Positions 52,598 through 60,261 are shown, numbered from the stretch's first letter. The stretch: 64,000 bases of DNA from Synechococcus sp. KORDI-49 (GCF_000737575.1 NZ_CP006270.1:65163-129162), one strand, 5' to 3'. Made by a program: numbers and translations. Notes: generated from the sequence alone by a model not told the origin.

Positions 52598-53512
52598 TCA
52601 GAACTCGATTCCGACTTGACCGTTGACGGTGTTGTCGATCTCCGGCTTGGCGATGCTGTTGTAAGTGGAGAGGAATTGCAAGGAGGTGAACATGCCGCTG
52701 GTGATGGACGGGAAATATTTGATGGTGGCGCCGAAGCTGTTGGTGGGTTTCAACTCCGAGGCGGCAAGGGCCGAGAAGTTGTTGTCGAGACTGATGCGGA
52801 AGGATGGATTCGGTGTCCAGTCCAGCTCTGTGGTGAAGCTGGCTCCGGGGTAGGTCCGGCCACAGGCTGAGTCGGTGTCACAGTCGCTCCCTCCGTTGCC
52901 CCATTGAAAGGAGGGGCCGAAAGAAAGCGTCAGCTGGGTGGATGGGGTGTTGATCAGTGGAACTCCGAGCCCGACGGCCCCTTTCACCGTGTTGACGCTG
53001 GCCTCGTTCGTGGCGTTGTAGTGGTAGTCGGCGAATGTGACCAGCGAGATGCCTCGGCTGAGTCGTCGGTCGTAACGGACGGTCGCGGAGCCCTTGTCGG
53101 TCTGCACCTTGAAGGGCTCATTCCCGTCCCGGGTGGTGTTGTAGTTGTATCCCCCTTTCAGGCTGAGTTTGTCGCCGTCTTTTTTGTAAGTCGATGTTGC
53201 TGCGAATGTGGCCGTGACGTCGTCATTCCCATCCTTGTTGTTCCCGATCACTCCTGCGGAGATCGAGGATTTCCAGGCAGGGGGTGTCGGCTCGGGTCGG
53301 ATGGCATCCCGGCTCACCTCCAGGCGGCCGAGCTGAGGATGCATCACCACCTTCCGCTCGTCCGTGCTCTCATCCGGCACCAATTCAGCGTTGATGGTGT
53401 CGCCGTTCTTCAGGGTGAGTCGAATGGTTTCAGCCTTGACGGCCCTTCCGTCGGGCAGCGTCAGAAACAGCGCCAGAAACAGTGGGGCTGCAAGGGCGTG
53501 ATGGATGGCCAT
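52598..53512 (-). CDS. DUF481 outer-membrane beta-barrel-like protein
   Basis: A 304-residue exported protein. The signal peptide is at residues ~1-28 (APLFLALFLTLPDGRAVKA). An SH3-like strand follows (LKNGDTINAELVPDES) and then repeated amphipathic strands, as in DUF481 proteins thought to be outer-membrane barrels (YNYNTTRDGNEPF, GISLVTFADYHYN). The ATG at 53512 is used; a longer frame upstream was rejected. It is coupled to a 41-residue membrane protein upstream. Confidence 0.8.
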   Translation of the reverse strand: MAIHHALAAPLFLALFLTLPDGRAVKAETIRLTLKNGDTINAELVPDESTDERKVVMHPQLGRLEVSRDAIRPEPTPPAWKSSISAGVIGNNKDGNDDVTATFAATSTYKKDGDKLSLKGGYNYNTTRDGNEPFKVQTDKGSATVRYDRRLSRGISLVTFADYHYNATNEASVNTVKGAVGLGVPLINTPSTQLTLSFGPSFQWGNGGSDCDTDSACGRTYPGASFTTELDWTPNPSFRISLDNNFSALAASELKPTNSFGATIKYFPSITSGMFTSLQFLSTYNSIAKPEIDNTVNGQVGIEF

Positions 53513-53637
53513 CAACTGAAGAATCCCTTGGACTGGAGCCATAGTCCGACGGCGATCAGTGGTCCAAAACCAGCGACCAAAAGGGTGATCTTCAGCCGAA
53601 GCGGAGAGACTTGATTCTTGTTCTGCCGCAACGGCAT
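53512..53637 (-). CDS. Tiny membrane protein, 41 residues
   Basis: ATG 53637 gives a basic N terminus (MPLRQNKNQVSPLRLK) and one helix (ITLLVAGFGPLIAVGLWLQS). Its TGA overlaps the DUF481 ATG by one base (TGATG), typical of translational coupling. It could assist or anchor the DUF481 protein; that is inference. Confidence 0.55.
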   Translation of the reverse strand: MPLRQNKNQVSPLRLKITLLVAGFGPLIAVGLWLQSKGFFS

Positions 53638-53737
53638 GGCGACCGATCGAATGAGTCGGTTGATTATCTCCCCGGCGGGCCATAAGCCTGTGCTCTGTTG
53701 AACATCACACGTCTTGACCATTGCTCTATAACGGGTC

Positions 53738-53780
53738 TGTAGCAACCGCTACACAACGTTCACTCCGCTACACAGCGGAG
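53738..53780. repeat. Two adjacent inverted repeats upstream of DUF4278 gene
   Basis: TGTAGC-4 nt-GCTACA (53738-53753) is followed ten bases later by CTCCGCT-4 nt-AGCGGAG (53763-53780). Both are perfect. They lie 56-98 bases before the DUF4278 ATG and could be operator or leader hairpins. Confidence 0.5.
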
Positions 53781-53835
53781 CGCAGTTCGACCGGCGCCAT
53801 GGAACGGGGACGCCGGCCAATCTCGGACGCGACCC

Positions 53836-54054
53836 ATGACCACGCTTCTTTATCGCGGCCAGGCTTACGAGCAGGCCGTATCAGTTCAATCCCAGCAGCT
53901 CCGTTACGACCGCGGCGTGTACGGCGCCCGTCAGGACGCGGCGCGCTCCTCCCGCACGCTCACCTATCGAGGGTGTGGGTACAGCGCCAGCAATGGCCCT
54001 GCTGATCAGAAGTCAGGCAACTTCCGCTACCGCGGGGTCTCCTACAGCCTCTGA
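53836..54054 (+). CDS. DUF4278 protein
   Basis: A 72-residue protein with short repeats of the DUF4278 type: LLYRGQAY at the start, LRYDRGVY, LTYRGCGY and FRYRGVSY at the end. These are cyanobacterial motifs with unknown function. The ATG start is at 53836. Two inverted repeats precede it. Confidence 0.78.
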   Translation: MTTLLYRGQAYEQAVSVQSQQLRYDRGVYGARQDAARSSRTLTYRGCGYSASNGPADQKSGNFRYRGVSYSL

Positions 54055-54062
54055 ACTCGGTC

Positions 54063-54332
54063 TCAGAGCTCGAACTCCTCTTCAAATTCCACAATCAGGC
54101 CCTTGTAAAGCGCGAGGAGGCCTTCGGTCTCCTCGCAGAACCCGTCTGTGGTGTATTTCGCCACGAGGTTCACAACGGCTGAACGGATCTGCCCGAAGGC
54201 TTCCAGATATTCACCCTGGATGTCGTCGTCCCGGATGTCATGGATCAGAGCCATGATCAATTCGATCTTGCGCTTGGCGGCGGCCATCTCGGCCTCCATC
54301 TCCTTGCTGAGCTTGCGGCGCTTCCTCGGCAT
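54063..54332 (-). CDS. Hypothetical protein, 89 residues
   Basis: ATG 54332 gives a basic start (MPRKRRKLSKEMEAEMAAAK) and an acidic end (IVEFEEEFEL). The middle is helical (LIMALIHDIRDDDIQGEYLE, FGQIRSAVVNLVAKY). A GTG six bases upstream is possible. No family is recognised. It is convergent with the DUF4278 gene. Confidence 0.65.
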   Translation of the reverse strand: MPRKRRKLSKEMEAEMAAAKRKIELIMALIHDIRDDDIQGEYLEAFGQIRSAVVNLVAKYTTDGFCEETEGLLALYKGLIVEFEEEFEL

Positions 54333-54375
54333 CCCCACGTCCTGTCCGGGCTGAGACTACGGGAGGCACTGCGTT

Positions 54376-54903
54376 TCAGGGGGCATCCTCGCCAAGGAGG
54401 TAATCGAACTTTCCGATCGGCACGCCGTTGTGGCGAAGGATGGCGAAGGCGGTGGTCACATGGAAATAGGCATTGGGAAGCACGAAGGAGCGCAGGAAGT
54501 CCTCCCCCTCGAACACCCGCTCGCCTCCCCCCATGCTTCCTGGGATGGGCAGTCGGATCTCGCGGTCTTCGGCCCCATCAAGTTCCGCCGCTGTGATGCT
54601 CTCCATGAAGTCGATGCTTCGTGCGATCCGTTCCAGCAATTGGCTCAGCTCCGTCTCGTTGTCTTCCATCACGGGAGCCTCCCGTCCGGAGAGACGGGCC
54701 ACGCCCCGCCGGGAGATGTCCGTGCTGATCTGCACCTGACGGGTGAGATCGAACATGTCGGGGTAAAGGCGGCTGGAGAGAAGCACGGCCATCGGGAACC
54801 CCGAGGCCTCCGCGTGACGTCCGGCCCGCCTGAGCAGGTGGCTCAGATTGTTCAGATTGCGCACCAGCGGAGGAACCAGAGCGGAGTGAAAGGAGCGAGA
54901 CAC
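54376..54903 (-). CDS. DUF1993 protein
   Basis: A 175-residue four-helix protein from GTG 54903, with LVPPLVRNLNNLSHLLRRAG, LLSSRLYPDMFDLTRQVQIS and EDNETELSQLLERI as in DUF1993 of the DinB-like superfamily. It ends with AYFHVTTAFAILRHNGVPIG. Function unknown. A GTG at 54969 would extend it by 22 residues but would overlap the divergent gene. Confidence 0.8.
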   Translation of the reverse strand: MSRSFHSALVPPLVRNLNNLSHLLRRAGRHAEASGFPMAVLLSSRLYPDMFDLTRQVQISTDISRRGVARLSGREAPVMEDNETELSQLLERIARSIDFMESITAAELDGAEDREIRLPIPGSMGGGERVFEGEDFLRSFVLPNAYFHVTTAFAILRHNGVPIGKFDYLLGEDAP

Positions 54904-54958
54904 GGATGTCTGGAGCTGGTGCTGCTTCTTTAGCCTTTCGCCAGTCGCTTCGGCCAGC

Positions 54959-55189
54959 GTGAACTCCACCTTTCGCGGTATCGCCTATGTCTCGGTCTGG
55001 GTGGTGATCTGGGGCACGGTTGCGTCACTGATGGACTGGATGCTGCTCACAGGCGAGGTCTACGAAACCGGTACGACCGGTCAGGCCATCACCTTCATCG
55101 CCTACGGGGCAGCCACCGCGGTGCTGGCGACCCGTTTTGCCGGACGTTTTCTGGCGACAGATTCCTCAGAGACTCCGGATCAGCAGTGA
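54959..55189 (+). CDS. Small membrane protein, 76 residues
   Basis: A GTG start at 54959 gives two predicted helices (AYVSVWVVIWGTVASLMDWM and GQAITFIAYGAATAVLATRF) with a polar tail (TDSSETPDQQ). Function unknown. Its 3' end overlaps the convergent TauE/SafE gene by 24 bases. It is divergent from DUF1993. Confidence 0.68.
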   Translation: MNSTFRGIAYVSVWVVIWGTVASLMDWMLLTGEVYETGTTGQAITFIAYGAATAVLATRFAGRFLATDSSETPDQQ

Positions 55190-55936
55190 AACGCCCATCA
55201 GCAGGGCCAGCAGCTCGAAGGCGCGTTTCACCATGCGGCTGCCCCGCTTCAGGGACAGGTGCGCTCCGAGGTATCCACCGATCAACGACCCGGCGATCAG
55301 TGCCGGCAGCCAGTCCCAGCGGATCTCCCCGCTGATGCCCAGCACGAGGGCTCCGGTGCCGTTCCAGCCAAGGCCCACCAGGATCAGCGTGTGGGCCACC
55401 GCGCGGGTGTAACTCAGTCCGAACCAGCGCACGAGCCAGATGGTCACGAACAGTCCGGTGCCGGAGGTCAGTGATCCATTCAGGATTCCGATTCCGAAGA
55501 GCACCGCGGCCCCGACGGCGATCGTTGAACGGGTCCAAGCCGTCGGCCGGTCCTCACGGCCCAGCTCAGGTCGGCGGGCCGAATAGAACCCCAGTCCGAG
55601 GGTGAGGAGTGCGAGGGCAGCCGAGGCCAAGCGATCCGGCAGGGCCAGGACGGCACTGGCACCGATCCACACCCCGGGAAGTCCTGCCAGCAACACGAGG
55701 CCTGACAGCTGCGGATCGAGACTGCTGGCCCGCCAGTGACGTCCGGCGGCACCGATTCCCAGGGCCACGCTGGCCAGCTTGTGCGTCGCCAGGGCTGTGG
55801 CGAAAGGCAGGCCCAGCAGGATCAGAGCCGGCAGCTGCACCAGTCCGGCTCCGCCGCCGGCAAACGCCGACATCGCGTTGGCGATCACGGCGATCAGGCC
55901 GAGCCCCAGGAACATCAGCAGGGATTCCAGGCTCAT
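55166..55936 (-). CDS. TauE/SafE family permease
   Basis: A 256-residue membrane protein with about eight helices. The family signature GLIAVIANAMSAFAGGGAGL with a Gly-rich loop is at the N terminus. The second half repeats it as GIGILNGSLTSGTGLFVTIW. Members export sulfite, sulfoacetate or related anions; the substrate is unknown. ATG 55936 was chosen because upstream sequence lacks hydrophobic or conserved character. Confidence 0.85.
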   Translation of the reverse strand: MSLESLLMFLGLGLIAVIANAMSAFAGGGAGLVQLPALILLGLPFATALATHKLASVALGIGAAGRHWRASSLDPQLSGLVLLAGLPGVWIGASAVLALPDRLASAALALLTLGLGFYSARRPELGREDRPTAWTRSTIAVGAAVLFGIGILNGSLTSGTGLFVTIWLVRWFGLSYTRAVAHTLILVGLGWNGTGALVLGISGEIRWDWLPALIAGSLIGGYLGAHLSLKRGSRMVKRAFELLALLMGVSLLIRSL

Positions 55937-55952
55937 CGGGATGCGGCGGCGG

Positions 55953-56450
55953 TCATCCGCTCGTGAGGAAGGCGATCGGTACCGAGAAGGTGACGATGGC
56001 GTGAGGTTCTCCGGGAAGAATCGCCACACAGGCCACTTCGCGATCGCTGAGCGCCTCCCGCGAGGTCATCACGAAATCCGTGGCGTCTTCGATGCTCCAC
56101 ATCGGTGCTTCGCCGCGGCGGCGTTCGTCCTTGTAGGCCTGCCAGACCTCTTCGAAGGCTTCGGATTCCGGCCCTGAGTTGGATTCGTTCAGGGCCTGAT
56201 CCACACCGACGGCCTCCATGCGTTCGAAGAAGCGCCGCATCAGCGGATGGCCGATGGTGGCGGATGCCCGCACCACCGAGTTGATCGTTCCGATGGCGGT
56301 GACGGTCAGTTTCGGGGTGCTGCGCCGGGCATCGATCACACCCACCGGCACGTTGAGATCCCAGGTGGTGAGGGCACTGACACGGCAGGCCAGGTCGAAG
56401 AGACCGAGGCCGCACTCCTTGATGAGGCTCTGAATCCGCTGGGGGTGCAT
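55953..56450 (-). CDS. Hypothetical protein, 165 residues
   Basis: A soluble protein starting MHPQRIQSLIKECGLGLFDL. It has TVTAIGTINSVVRASATIGH, a charged stretch (EEVWQAYKDERRRGEAP) and a closing hydrophobic strand set (ACVAILPGEPHAIVTFSVPI). No family is recognised. It precedes the TauE/SafE gene on the same strand by 16 bases. Confidence 0.65.
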   Translation of the reverse strand: MHPQRIQSLIKECGLGLFDLACRVSALTTWDLNVPVGVIDARRSTPKLTVTAIGTINSVVRASATIGHPLMRRFFERMEAVGVDQALNESNSGPESEAFEEVWQAYKDERRRGEAPMWSIEDATDFVMTSREALSDREVACVAILPGEPHAIVTFSVPIAFLTSG

Positions 56451-56529
56451 ACCGCTTCCGTCCGTGTCGAAGGACGCCTCCGTTTCCCGACCACTGTTGC
56501 CAGGATTGTGCCCTGTTGACGTCGGAACG

Positions 56530-56700
56530 ATGTCCCTGGTTCAGATCTATCTGGATGCCGTCACCCATCAGGTGATCACCAGTGAGGAGCTGGCCTACGT
56601 CGCCGGAAACCATGACGACTTCGATCGAACGGAGCAGAAGCTCACCGCCAGGCTCGAACAGCTGATCAGTGCCGGCAACATCAGCGTCGGGTCTCGCTGA
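56530..56700 (+). CDS. Small protein, 56 residues, paralogue of the gene at 50343
   Basis: ATG 56530 gives MSLVQIYLDAVTHQVITSEE, then AYVAGNHDDFDRTEQKL and a RLEQLISAGNISVG end. The match to the 50343 gene runs end to end without gaps. It lies 17 bases before the AllA-like gene and may be co-transcribed. Confidence 0.75.
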   Translation: MSLVQIYLDAVTHQVITSEELAYVAGNHDDFDRTEQKLTARLEQLISAGNISVGSR

Positions 56701-56717
56701 GGATCCGCATCGATCCG

Positions 56718-57194
56718 ATGACCGATGTGATCAAGCCGATCCGACCGCAGGACTCCCGGTTCTCGGCGTGTGGAACCCTGCTTCTGCCTCAGGACGATCC
56801 AGCCAGATTCGGTCCGGAGGATGCCGATCTTCATTTCGACCCCGACGGCCAACCGCGCTTTTATCTGATGCGTCTGAGGCGTCGCCCTCCCATGGTGGCG
56901 GCGATGACCTGCCATTTCCGCGTCAGTCAGTGCCTCGGATCCGCTGATGCCGAGCCCTGGTGGCTGGCGGTCGCTCCGCATGAAGCCGGCACCGCCGGGC
57001 TCAGCTCCGACTCTGTTCTGCTGCTGAAACTGCTCCCGGGTGAGGGCATCAAGCTGCATCCGGGTACCTGGCATGCGGGACCTTATGTGTCGAAGCCGTC
57101 GGCCCTGTTCTTCAACCTTGAATTAAGGACCACCAACGACGACGACCACAACTGCCGATCCCTGGATCATCCCCTTCCGCTTGCCTTGATCTGA
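56718..57194 (+). CDS. Ureidoglycolate lyase family protein (AllA-like)
   Basis: A 158-residue cupin-like protein. The C-terminal signature GEGIKLHPGTWHAGPY with the catalytic His and LFFNLELRTTNDDDHN is that of ureidoglycolate lyases. The N-terminal FYLMRLRRRPPMV and CHFRVSQCLG strands fit. It would release urea and glyoxylate from ureidoglycolate in purine degradation, but no other allantoin gene is visible. The ATG start is at 56718. Confidence 0.8.
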   Translation: MTDVIKPIRPQDSRFSACGTLLLPQDDPARFGPEDADLHFDPDGQPRFYLMRLRRRPPMVAAMTCHFRVSQCLGSADAEPWWLAVAPHEAGTAGLSSDSVLLLKLLPGEGIKLHPGTWHAGPYVSKPSALFFNLELRTTNDDDHNCRSLDHPLPLALI

Positions 57195-57204
57195 GGGCTG
57201 TTCA

Positions 57205-57232
57205 CACCTGCTGAACGGCGGCTCAGCAGGTG
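57205..57232. terminator. Bidirectional hairpin between convergent genes
   Basis: CACCTGCTGA (57205-57214) pairs perfectly with TCAGCAGGTG (57223-57232) across an 8-nt loop. It lies 11 bases past the AllA-like stop and includes the stop codon of the opposite gene. No T run follows either side, so termination is plausible but not certain. Confidence 0.6.
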
Positions 57233-57459
57233 GGGGAGCTGAAGATCCTCACGATGCGGTTGGGGTGGTCCTTGATGTAGTTGTTGAATTCGATGGCGAG
57301 CAACCGAGCCTGAAAGGCATCAGAGGCGTAGAAACAGTTTTCGAGGGTGCTGTTGTCAGACGTCCGGTAAAGGACGGTGTAAGGCCTGCGATCGGTCACG
57401 GACGCGACGCGAAGGACACGCCCAACATGGCCCACCACAGGCTCGCGGCGCCGCATCAT
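57223..57459 (-). CDS. Hypothetical protein, 78 residues
   Basis: ATG 57459 (a GTG at 57471 is also in frame) gives MMRRREPVVGHVGRVLRVAS, then PYTVLYRTSDNSTLENCFYA and an EFNNYIKDHPNRIVRI end. Soluble, no family recognised. It is convergent with the AllA-like gene. Confidence 0.65.
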   Translation of the reverse strand: MMRRREPVVGHVGRVLRVASVTDRRPYTVLYRTSDNSTLENCFYASDAFQARLLAIEFNNYIKDHPNRIVRIFSSPTC

Positions 57460-57635
57460 TTGCTGAAGCACTGACCTCAGCTGTTCATCAGCCGAAAATC
57501 AATTGGCGCATGCTGGCGAGAAAGCGATGCAATCCTGCTTTCCGTCTGCGAAAGATGATGCGCTCAGCATTGCTGTTCATGATCTCGAAGCCGCCTTGGG
57601 AGTGTTGATAGGCGGTTCAGGATCGTTCGTCAATA

Positions 57636-57794
57636 TCAGGGCAGGGCCACCACACCTGACCAGCTCTGCAGCACGTCAGGAGCCCCCTGGGTGAGTGCCG
57701 ATACGGCGGTCGCCGAGCCGATGGCGATACCGACGATGAGCCCAATCCCGAACAGGATTGTGCCCGTCAGCAGCGATCGTTCCGTGAAATGCAT
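57636..57794 (-). CDS. Small single-helix membrane protein, 52 residues
   Basis: ATG 57794 gives MHFTERSLLTGTILFGIGLI, continuing to GIAIGSATAVSALTQ and a short C terminus with two Val-Val pairs. The first ~32 residues form one transmembrane helix. Its coherent layout supports a real gene. Function unknown. Confidence 0.6.
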   Translation of the reverse strand: MHFTERSLLTGTILFGIGLIVGIAIGSATAVSALTQGAPDVLQSWSGVVALP

Positions 57795-57981
57795 GAACGC
57801 TTTTCTTTGTCAATCAGACGATCGCCCCTGATGGCTCTTCTGACCACCAATGCGTCACATGACTTTGATCAGAGACGATTGCGAATGCTGATGTGTTGTT
57901 TTTCCAATAAAGGTAGAAATACCCGCTGATCCGGTCCGCCTTCGCTCGCTAACAAGCGGAGGAGAGGTTTCGACCGGAAGC

Positions 57982-58200
57982 ATGAAAACCATCGACGACC
58001 ACATCCAGAAGGATCAGGAGGAATTCCTGAAGGCCCTCGCCGATCACAACGACGGCAAGGTGCGCCACCTGACCGAGGAGCTGCAGTGGCTGCTCGATCA
58101 CAAGCGTGCTTTCCCCGAGGACAAGCACGATCCTTCCCCGCTCGAGCTGTTCTGCGAGCAGAACCCCGACGAACCCGAATGCCTCGTGTATGACGACTGA
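57982..58200 (+). CDS. CP12 family protein lacking the N-terminal Cys pair
   Basis: A 72-residue, very acidic, probably disordered protein. The C-terminal CP12 element is intact: DPSPLELFCEQNPDEPECLVY, with Cys58 and Cys67, the pair that binds GAPDH. The N-terminal Cys pair used for PRK is absent. CP12 lowers Calvin-cycle flux in the dark by linking GAPDH and PRK; this shortened form may bind GAPDH only. It overlaps the DoxX gene by 11 bases. Confidence 0.85.
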   Translation: MKTIDDHIQKDQEEFLKALADHNDGKVRHLTEELQWLLDHKRAFPEDKHDPSPLELFCEQNPDEPECLVYDD

Positions 58201-58555
58201 CCTGGTTGACAGGTTCGGTCGTCTGGCCCTGGCGGCGATGTTCATCAACGCCGTTCCAGGGAAACTGACTGACTTCGGCGGCACGGTGAGCCGCATCGCC
58301 GCCAAGGGCATTCCCGCTCCAGTGGGGGGTGCCCTGCTGGCAGCGGCGATCGTGCTCCTGATTCTCGGTTCGTTCTTTCTGGGGCTGGGGCGAGACACCC
58401 GTCTCGGTGCCTCGCTTCTGCTGATTTTTCTGGTGCCTACCACGCTGATCTTCCATGCAGCACCGATCGATGCTGGATTCATCCGCAATCTCTCCCTGAT
58501 CGGAGCCCTGCTGCTGGCGATCACCCGACCCGTACCCACGGCGGGCCGTCGTTAG
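58190..58555 (+). CDS. DoxX family membrane protein (coupled to CP12)
   Basis: A 121-residue protein from ATG 58190. It has four predicted helices with the DoxX opening FGRLALAAMFINAVPGKLTD, then ALLAAAIVLLILGSFFLGLG and LLLIFLVPTTLIFH. Function uncertain; DoxX proteins have been tied to thiol or quinone redox. It overlaps CP12 by 11 bases in another frame. Confidence 0.78.
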   Translation: MTTDLVDRFGRLALAAMFINAVPGKLTDFGGTVSRIAAKGIPAPVGGALLAAAIVLLILGSFFLGLGRDTRLGASLLLIFLVPTTLIFHAAPIDAGFIRNLSLIGALLLAITRPVPTAGRR

Positions 58556-58579
58556 GGTCTGGCCAGCGACAGCAGCAGC

Positions 58580-59242
58580 ATGCTCGGCACGGTGGCCGTG
58601 AGCGGAGCTTCCGGGCGGACCGGTTTCCGTGTGGCCGAAGAGGTGGTGCGTGCCGGAGGCCAGGCCAGGCTGCTGCTGCGACCAGCATCCACGCTGCCTG
58701 AATCCCTGGAGGCCTGTGAGCAGCATCGCCTCGATCTGACGGATGACGCGTCACTTGATCAGGCCTTGCGGGATGTGGATTCCCTGGTGATCGCCACAGG
58801 TGCTCGCCCCTCGATCGATCTGAGTGGTCCGATGCGTGTGGATGCCTGGGGCGTGAGGCGCCAGGTGGAGAGTTGCCGTCGTGTCGGAGTCTCCCGTGTG
58901 GTGCTGGTCAGTTCCCTCTGTGCCGGCCGCTGGCGGCATCCCCTCAACCTGTTCGGTCTGATCCTGGTCTGGAAGCGTGTCGGCGAACGTGCGCTTGAAA
59001 CCAGTGGTCTGGATTGGACTGTGATCCGACCCGGCGGTCTCTCGGAGCGTGATCAGGATCTGGAGCGCGAGGCCATTCGCTGGAGCGGGCCGGATCAACA
59101 GGAGAGTGATTCCATCCCCCGGCGGCTGGTGGCCCGTTGCTGTGTGGAGGCTCTGCAGACTCCGGCGTCGATCGGTCGCATCGTCGAGATCACCAGCAGT
59201 GAGGAACTCGAACCGGTGGCCATGGCCGATGCTCTCGCCTGA
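58580..59242 (+). CDS. NAD(P)-binding protein (atypical SDR)
   Basis: A 220-residue Rossmann protein. The motif SGASGRTGFRVAEEV is near the N terminus, DSLVIATGARPS marks the next strand, and DWTVIRPGGLSERD is typical of the NmrA/Ycf39-like SDR group. The classic Tyr-x3-Lys pair is not obvious, as expected for atypical members that sense or use NADP. The ATG start is at 58580. Confidence 0.8.
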   Translation: MLGTVAVSGASGRTGFRVAEEVVRAGGQARLLLRPASTLPESLEACEQHRLDLTDDASLDQALRDVDSLVIATGARPSIDLSGPMRVDAWGVRRQVESCRRVGVSRVVLVSSLCAGRWRHPLNLFGLILVWKRVGERALETSGLDWTVIRPGGLSERDQDLEREAIRWSGPDQQESDSIPRRLVARCCVEALQTPASIGRIVEITSSEELEPVAMADALA

Positions 59243-59311
59243 TCGTGTCTCAGGGGGCACCGCCCTTCGGATGCGGTTGCCACTAGAAAAACGGCGTCCC
59301 CAGGAGCTCCC

Positions 59312-59629
59312 GTGCAGTTTTTCGTTTGCGAAGCGCAGATTCCCTCTGAAACCCAGGACGAGGCCTACACCGCCTTCATCGAATACATGGAAGGTGGTGC
59401 TTCCGAAGACAGATTCGACGGCTTCGAGCTCGTGGCCAGGCTCCACATGCCGGAATCAGGTCGTGTGTGCATCATCTGCAAGGCGGCTGACGCCAAAGCG
59501 CTGTTCCGGCATTTCATGTTCTGGAGATCGATGTTCGGCATCGACATCGAGTACACACCGGCGCTGAGCTGTGGCGAGATGGTGGAGATGCAGAAAGAGC
59601 ACAACGCCAAGCTTGACGAGGTCGACTGA
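59312..59629 (+). CDS. DUF3303 protein
   Basis: A 105-residue ferredoxin-like-fold protein. It begins QFFVCEAQIPSETQDEAYTA and has SGRVCIICKAADAKALFRHF and WRSMFGIDIEYTPALSCGEM. The order matches DUF3303, of unknown role. The start is GTG at 59312, preceded by CAGGAG at a usable spacing. Confidence 0.75.
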   Translation: MQFFVCEAQIPSETQDEAYTAFIEYMEGGASEDRFDGFELVARLHMPESGRVCIICKAADAKALFRHFMFWRSMFGIDIEYTPALSCGEMVEMQKEHNAKLDEVD

Positions 59630-59693
59630 CCACGTCCCCCAGTCACCGACAGGGCTGGGTAGAAATGCTCAATTAAGGGGTTGAGCCACACTG

Positions 59694-59723
59694 CTTCACA
59701 TAAGTTTTTTAACCTATGTGAAG
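59694..59723. promoter_or_regulatory. Perfect inverted repeat upstream of DoxX gene
   Basis: CTTCACATA (59694-59702) and TATGTGAAG (59715-59723) are perfect 9-bp inverted arms around a T-rich 12-base centre. It ends 13 bases before the ATG, so a bound dimer or an RNA stem would block expression. The surrounding ~90 bases are AT-rich. Confidence 0.65.
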
Positions 59724-59736
59724 TGTTAACAGCCCA

Positions 59737-60237
59737 ATGATCCGCGCCGTCCTTACGCGCCCTTTCCTTGCTGATCTGGGTCTGCTTCTTCTGCGGGTGT
59801 TCACAGGCTCGCTTCTCATTCACCACGGTTACGAGAAGCTCGCCAACATCGAGAACTTCGCCGACGCCTTCGTGCGTCCCCTGCATCTCCCCTTCCCGAT
59901 CCTGCTGTCGTACGTGGCCGCATTCTCCGAAGTGATCGGCAGCTGGCTGCTGATCACGGGTCTGCTCACCCGCTTCGGGGCTCTGGCCGTCGCCGGAACG
60001 ATCAGCGTTGCCATCTACCACGCCATCATCACGGCTGGATTCAACATCTACCTGCTCGAGCTTCTCGGTCTGTATTTCGCGGCCGCCGTCGCCGTTCTGG
60101 CCTGTGGGCCTGGGATGCTTTCCATCGATGAGCTGATCGCCCGCCGGCTGGAGCCTGATTACACCGCCACGGCTGAATCTCTGGATGACCTGGTCTCCCG
60201 TACCCCCGGCCTGAGCGAAGTTCCTGTCAATCGTTGA
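59737..60237 (+). CDS. DoxX family membrane protein
   Basis: A 166-residue protein with four predicted helices: LADLGLLLLRVFTGSLLIHH, LLSYVAAFSEVIGSWLLITG, AVAGTISVAIYHAIITAGFN and LLELLGLYFAAAVAVLACG. The GYEKL and conserved His in helix 1 fit DoxX. Role unknown, possibly redox stress. The ATG start is at 59737. It ends 46 bases before an hli gene. Confidence 0.85.
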   Translation: MIRAVLTRPFLADLGLLLLRVFTGSLLIHHGYEKLANIENFADAFVRPLHLPFPILLSYVAAFSEVIGSWLLITGLLTRFGALAVAGTISVAIYHAIITAGFNIYLLELLGLYFAAAVAVLACGPGMLSIDELIARRLEPDYTATAESLDDLVSRTPGLSEVPVNR

Positions 60238-60261
60238 AGCGGGCTTCACGTCCTGTAACAT
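60234..60261 (+). promoter_or_regulatory. Putative hli promoter
   Basis: TTGAAG (60234-60239) and TAACAT (60256-60261) are spaced 16 bases apart, ahead of the hli gene. A GAAGGA ribosome site lies ~7 bases before the ATG. Confidence 0.5.

Noticed and set aside
57503-57694. 63-residue plus-strand frame
   Set aside because: Weak TTG start, no coherent features, and it overlaps the better supported minus-strand membrane protein at 57636.
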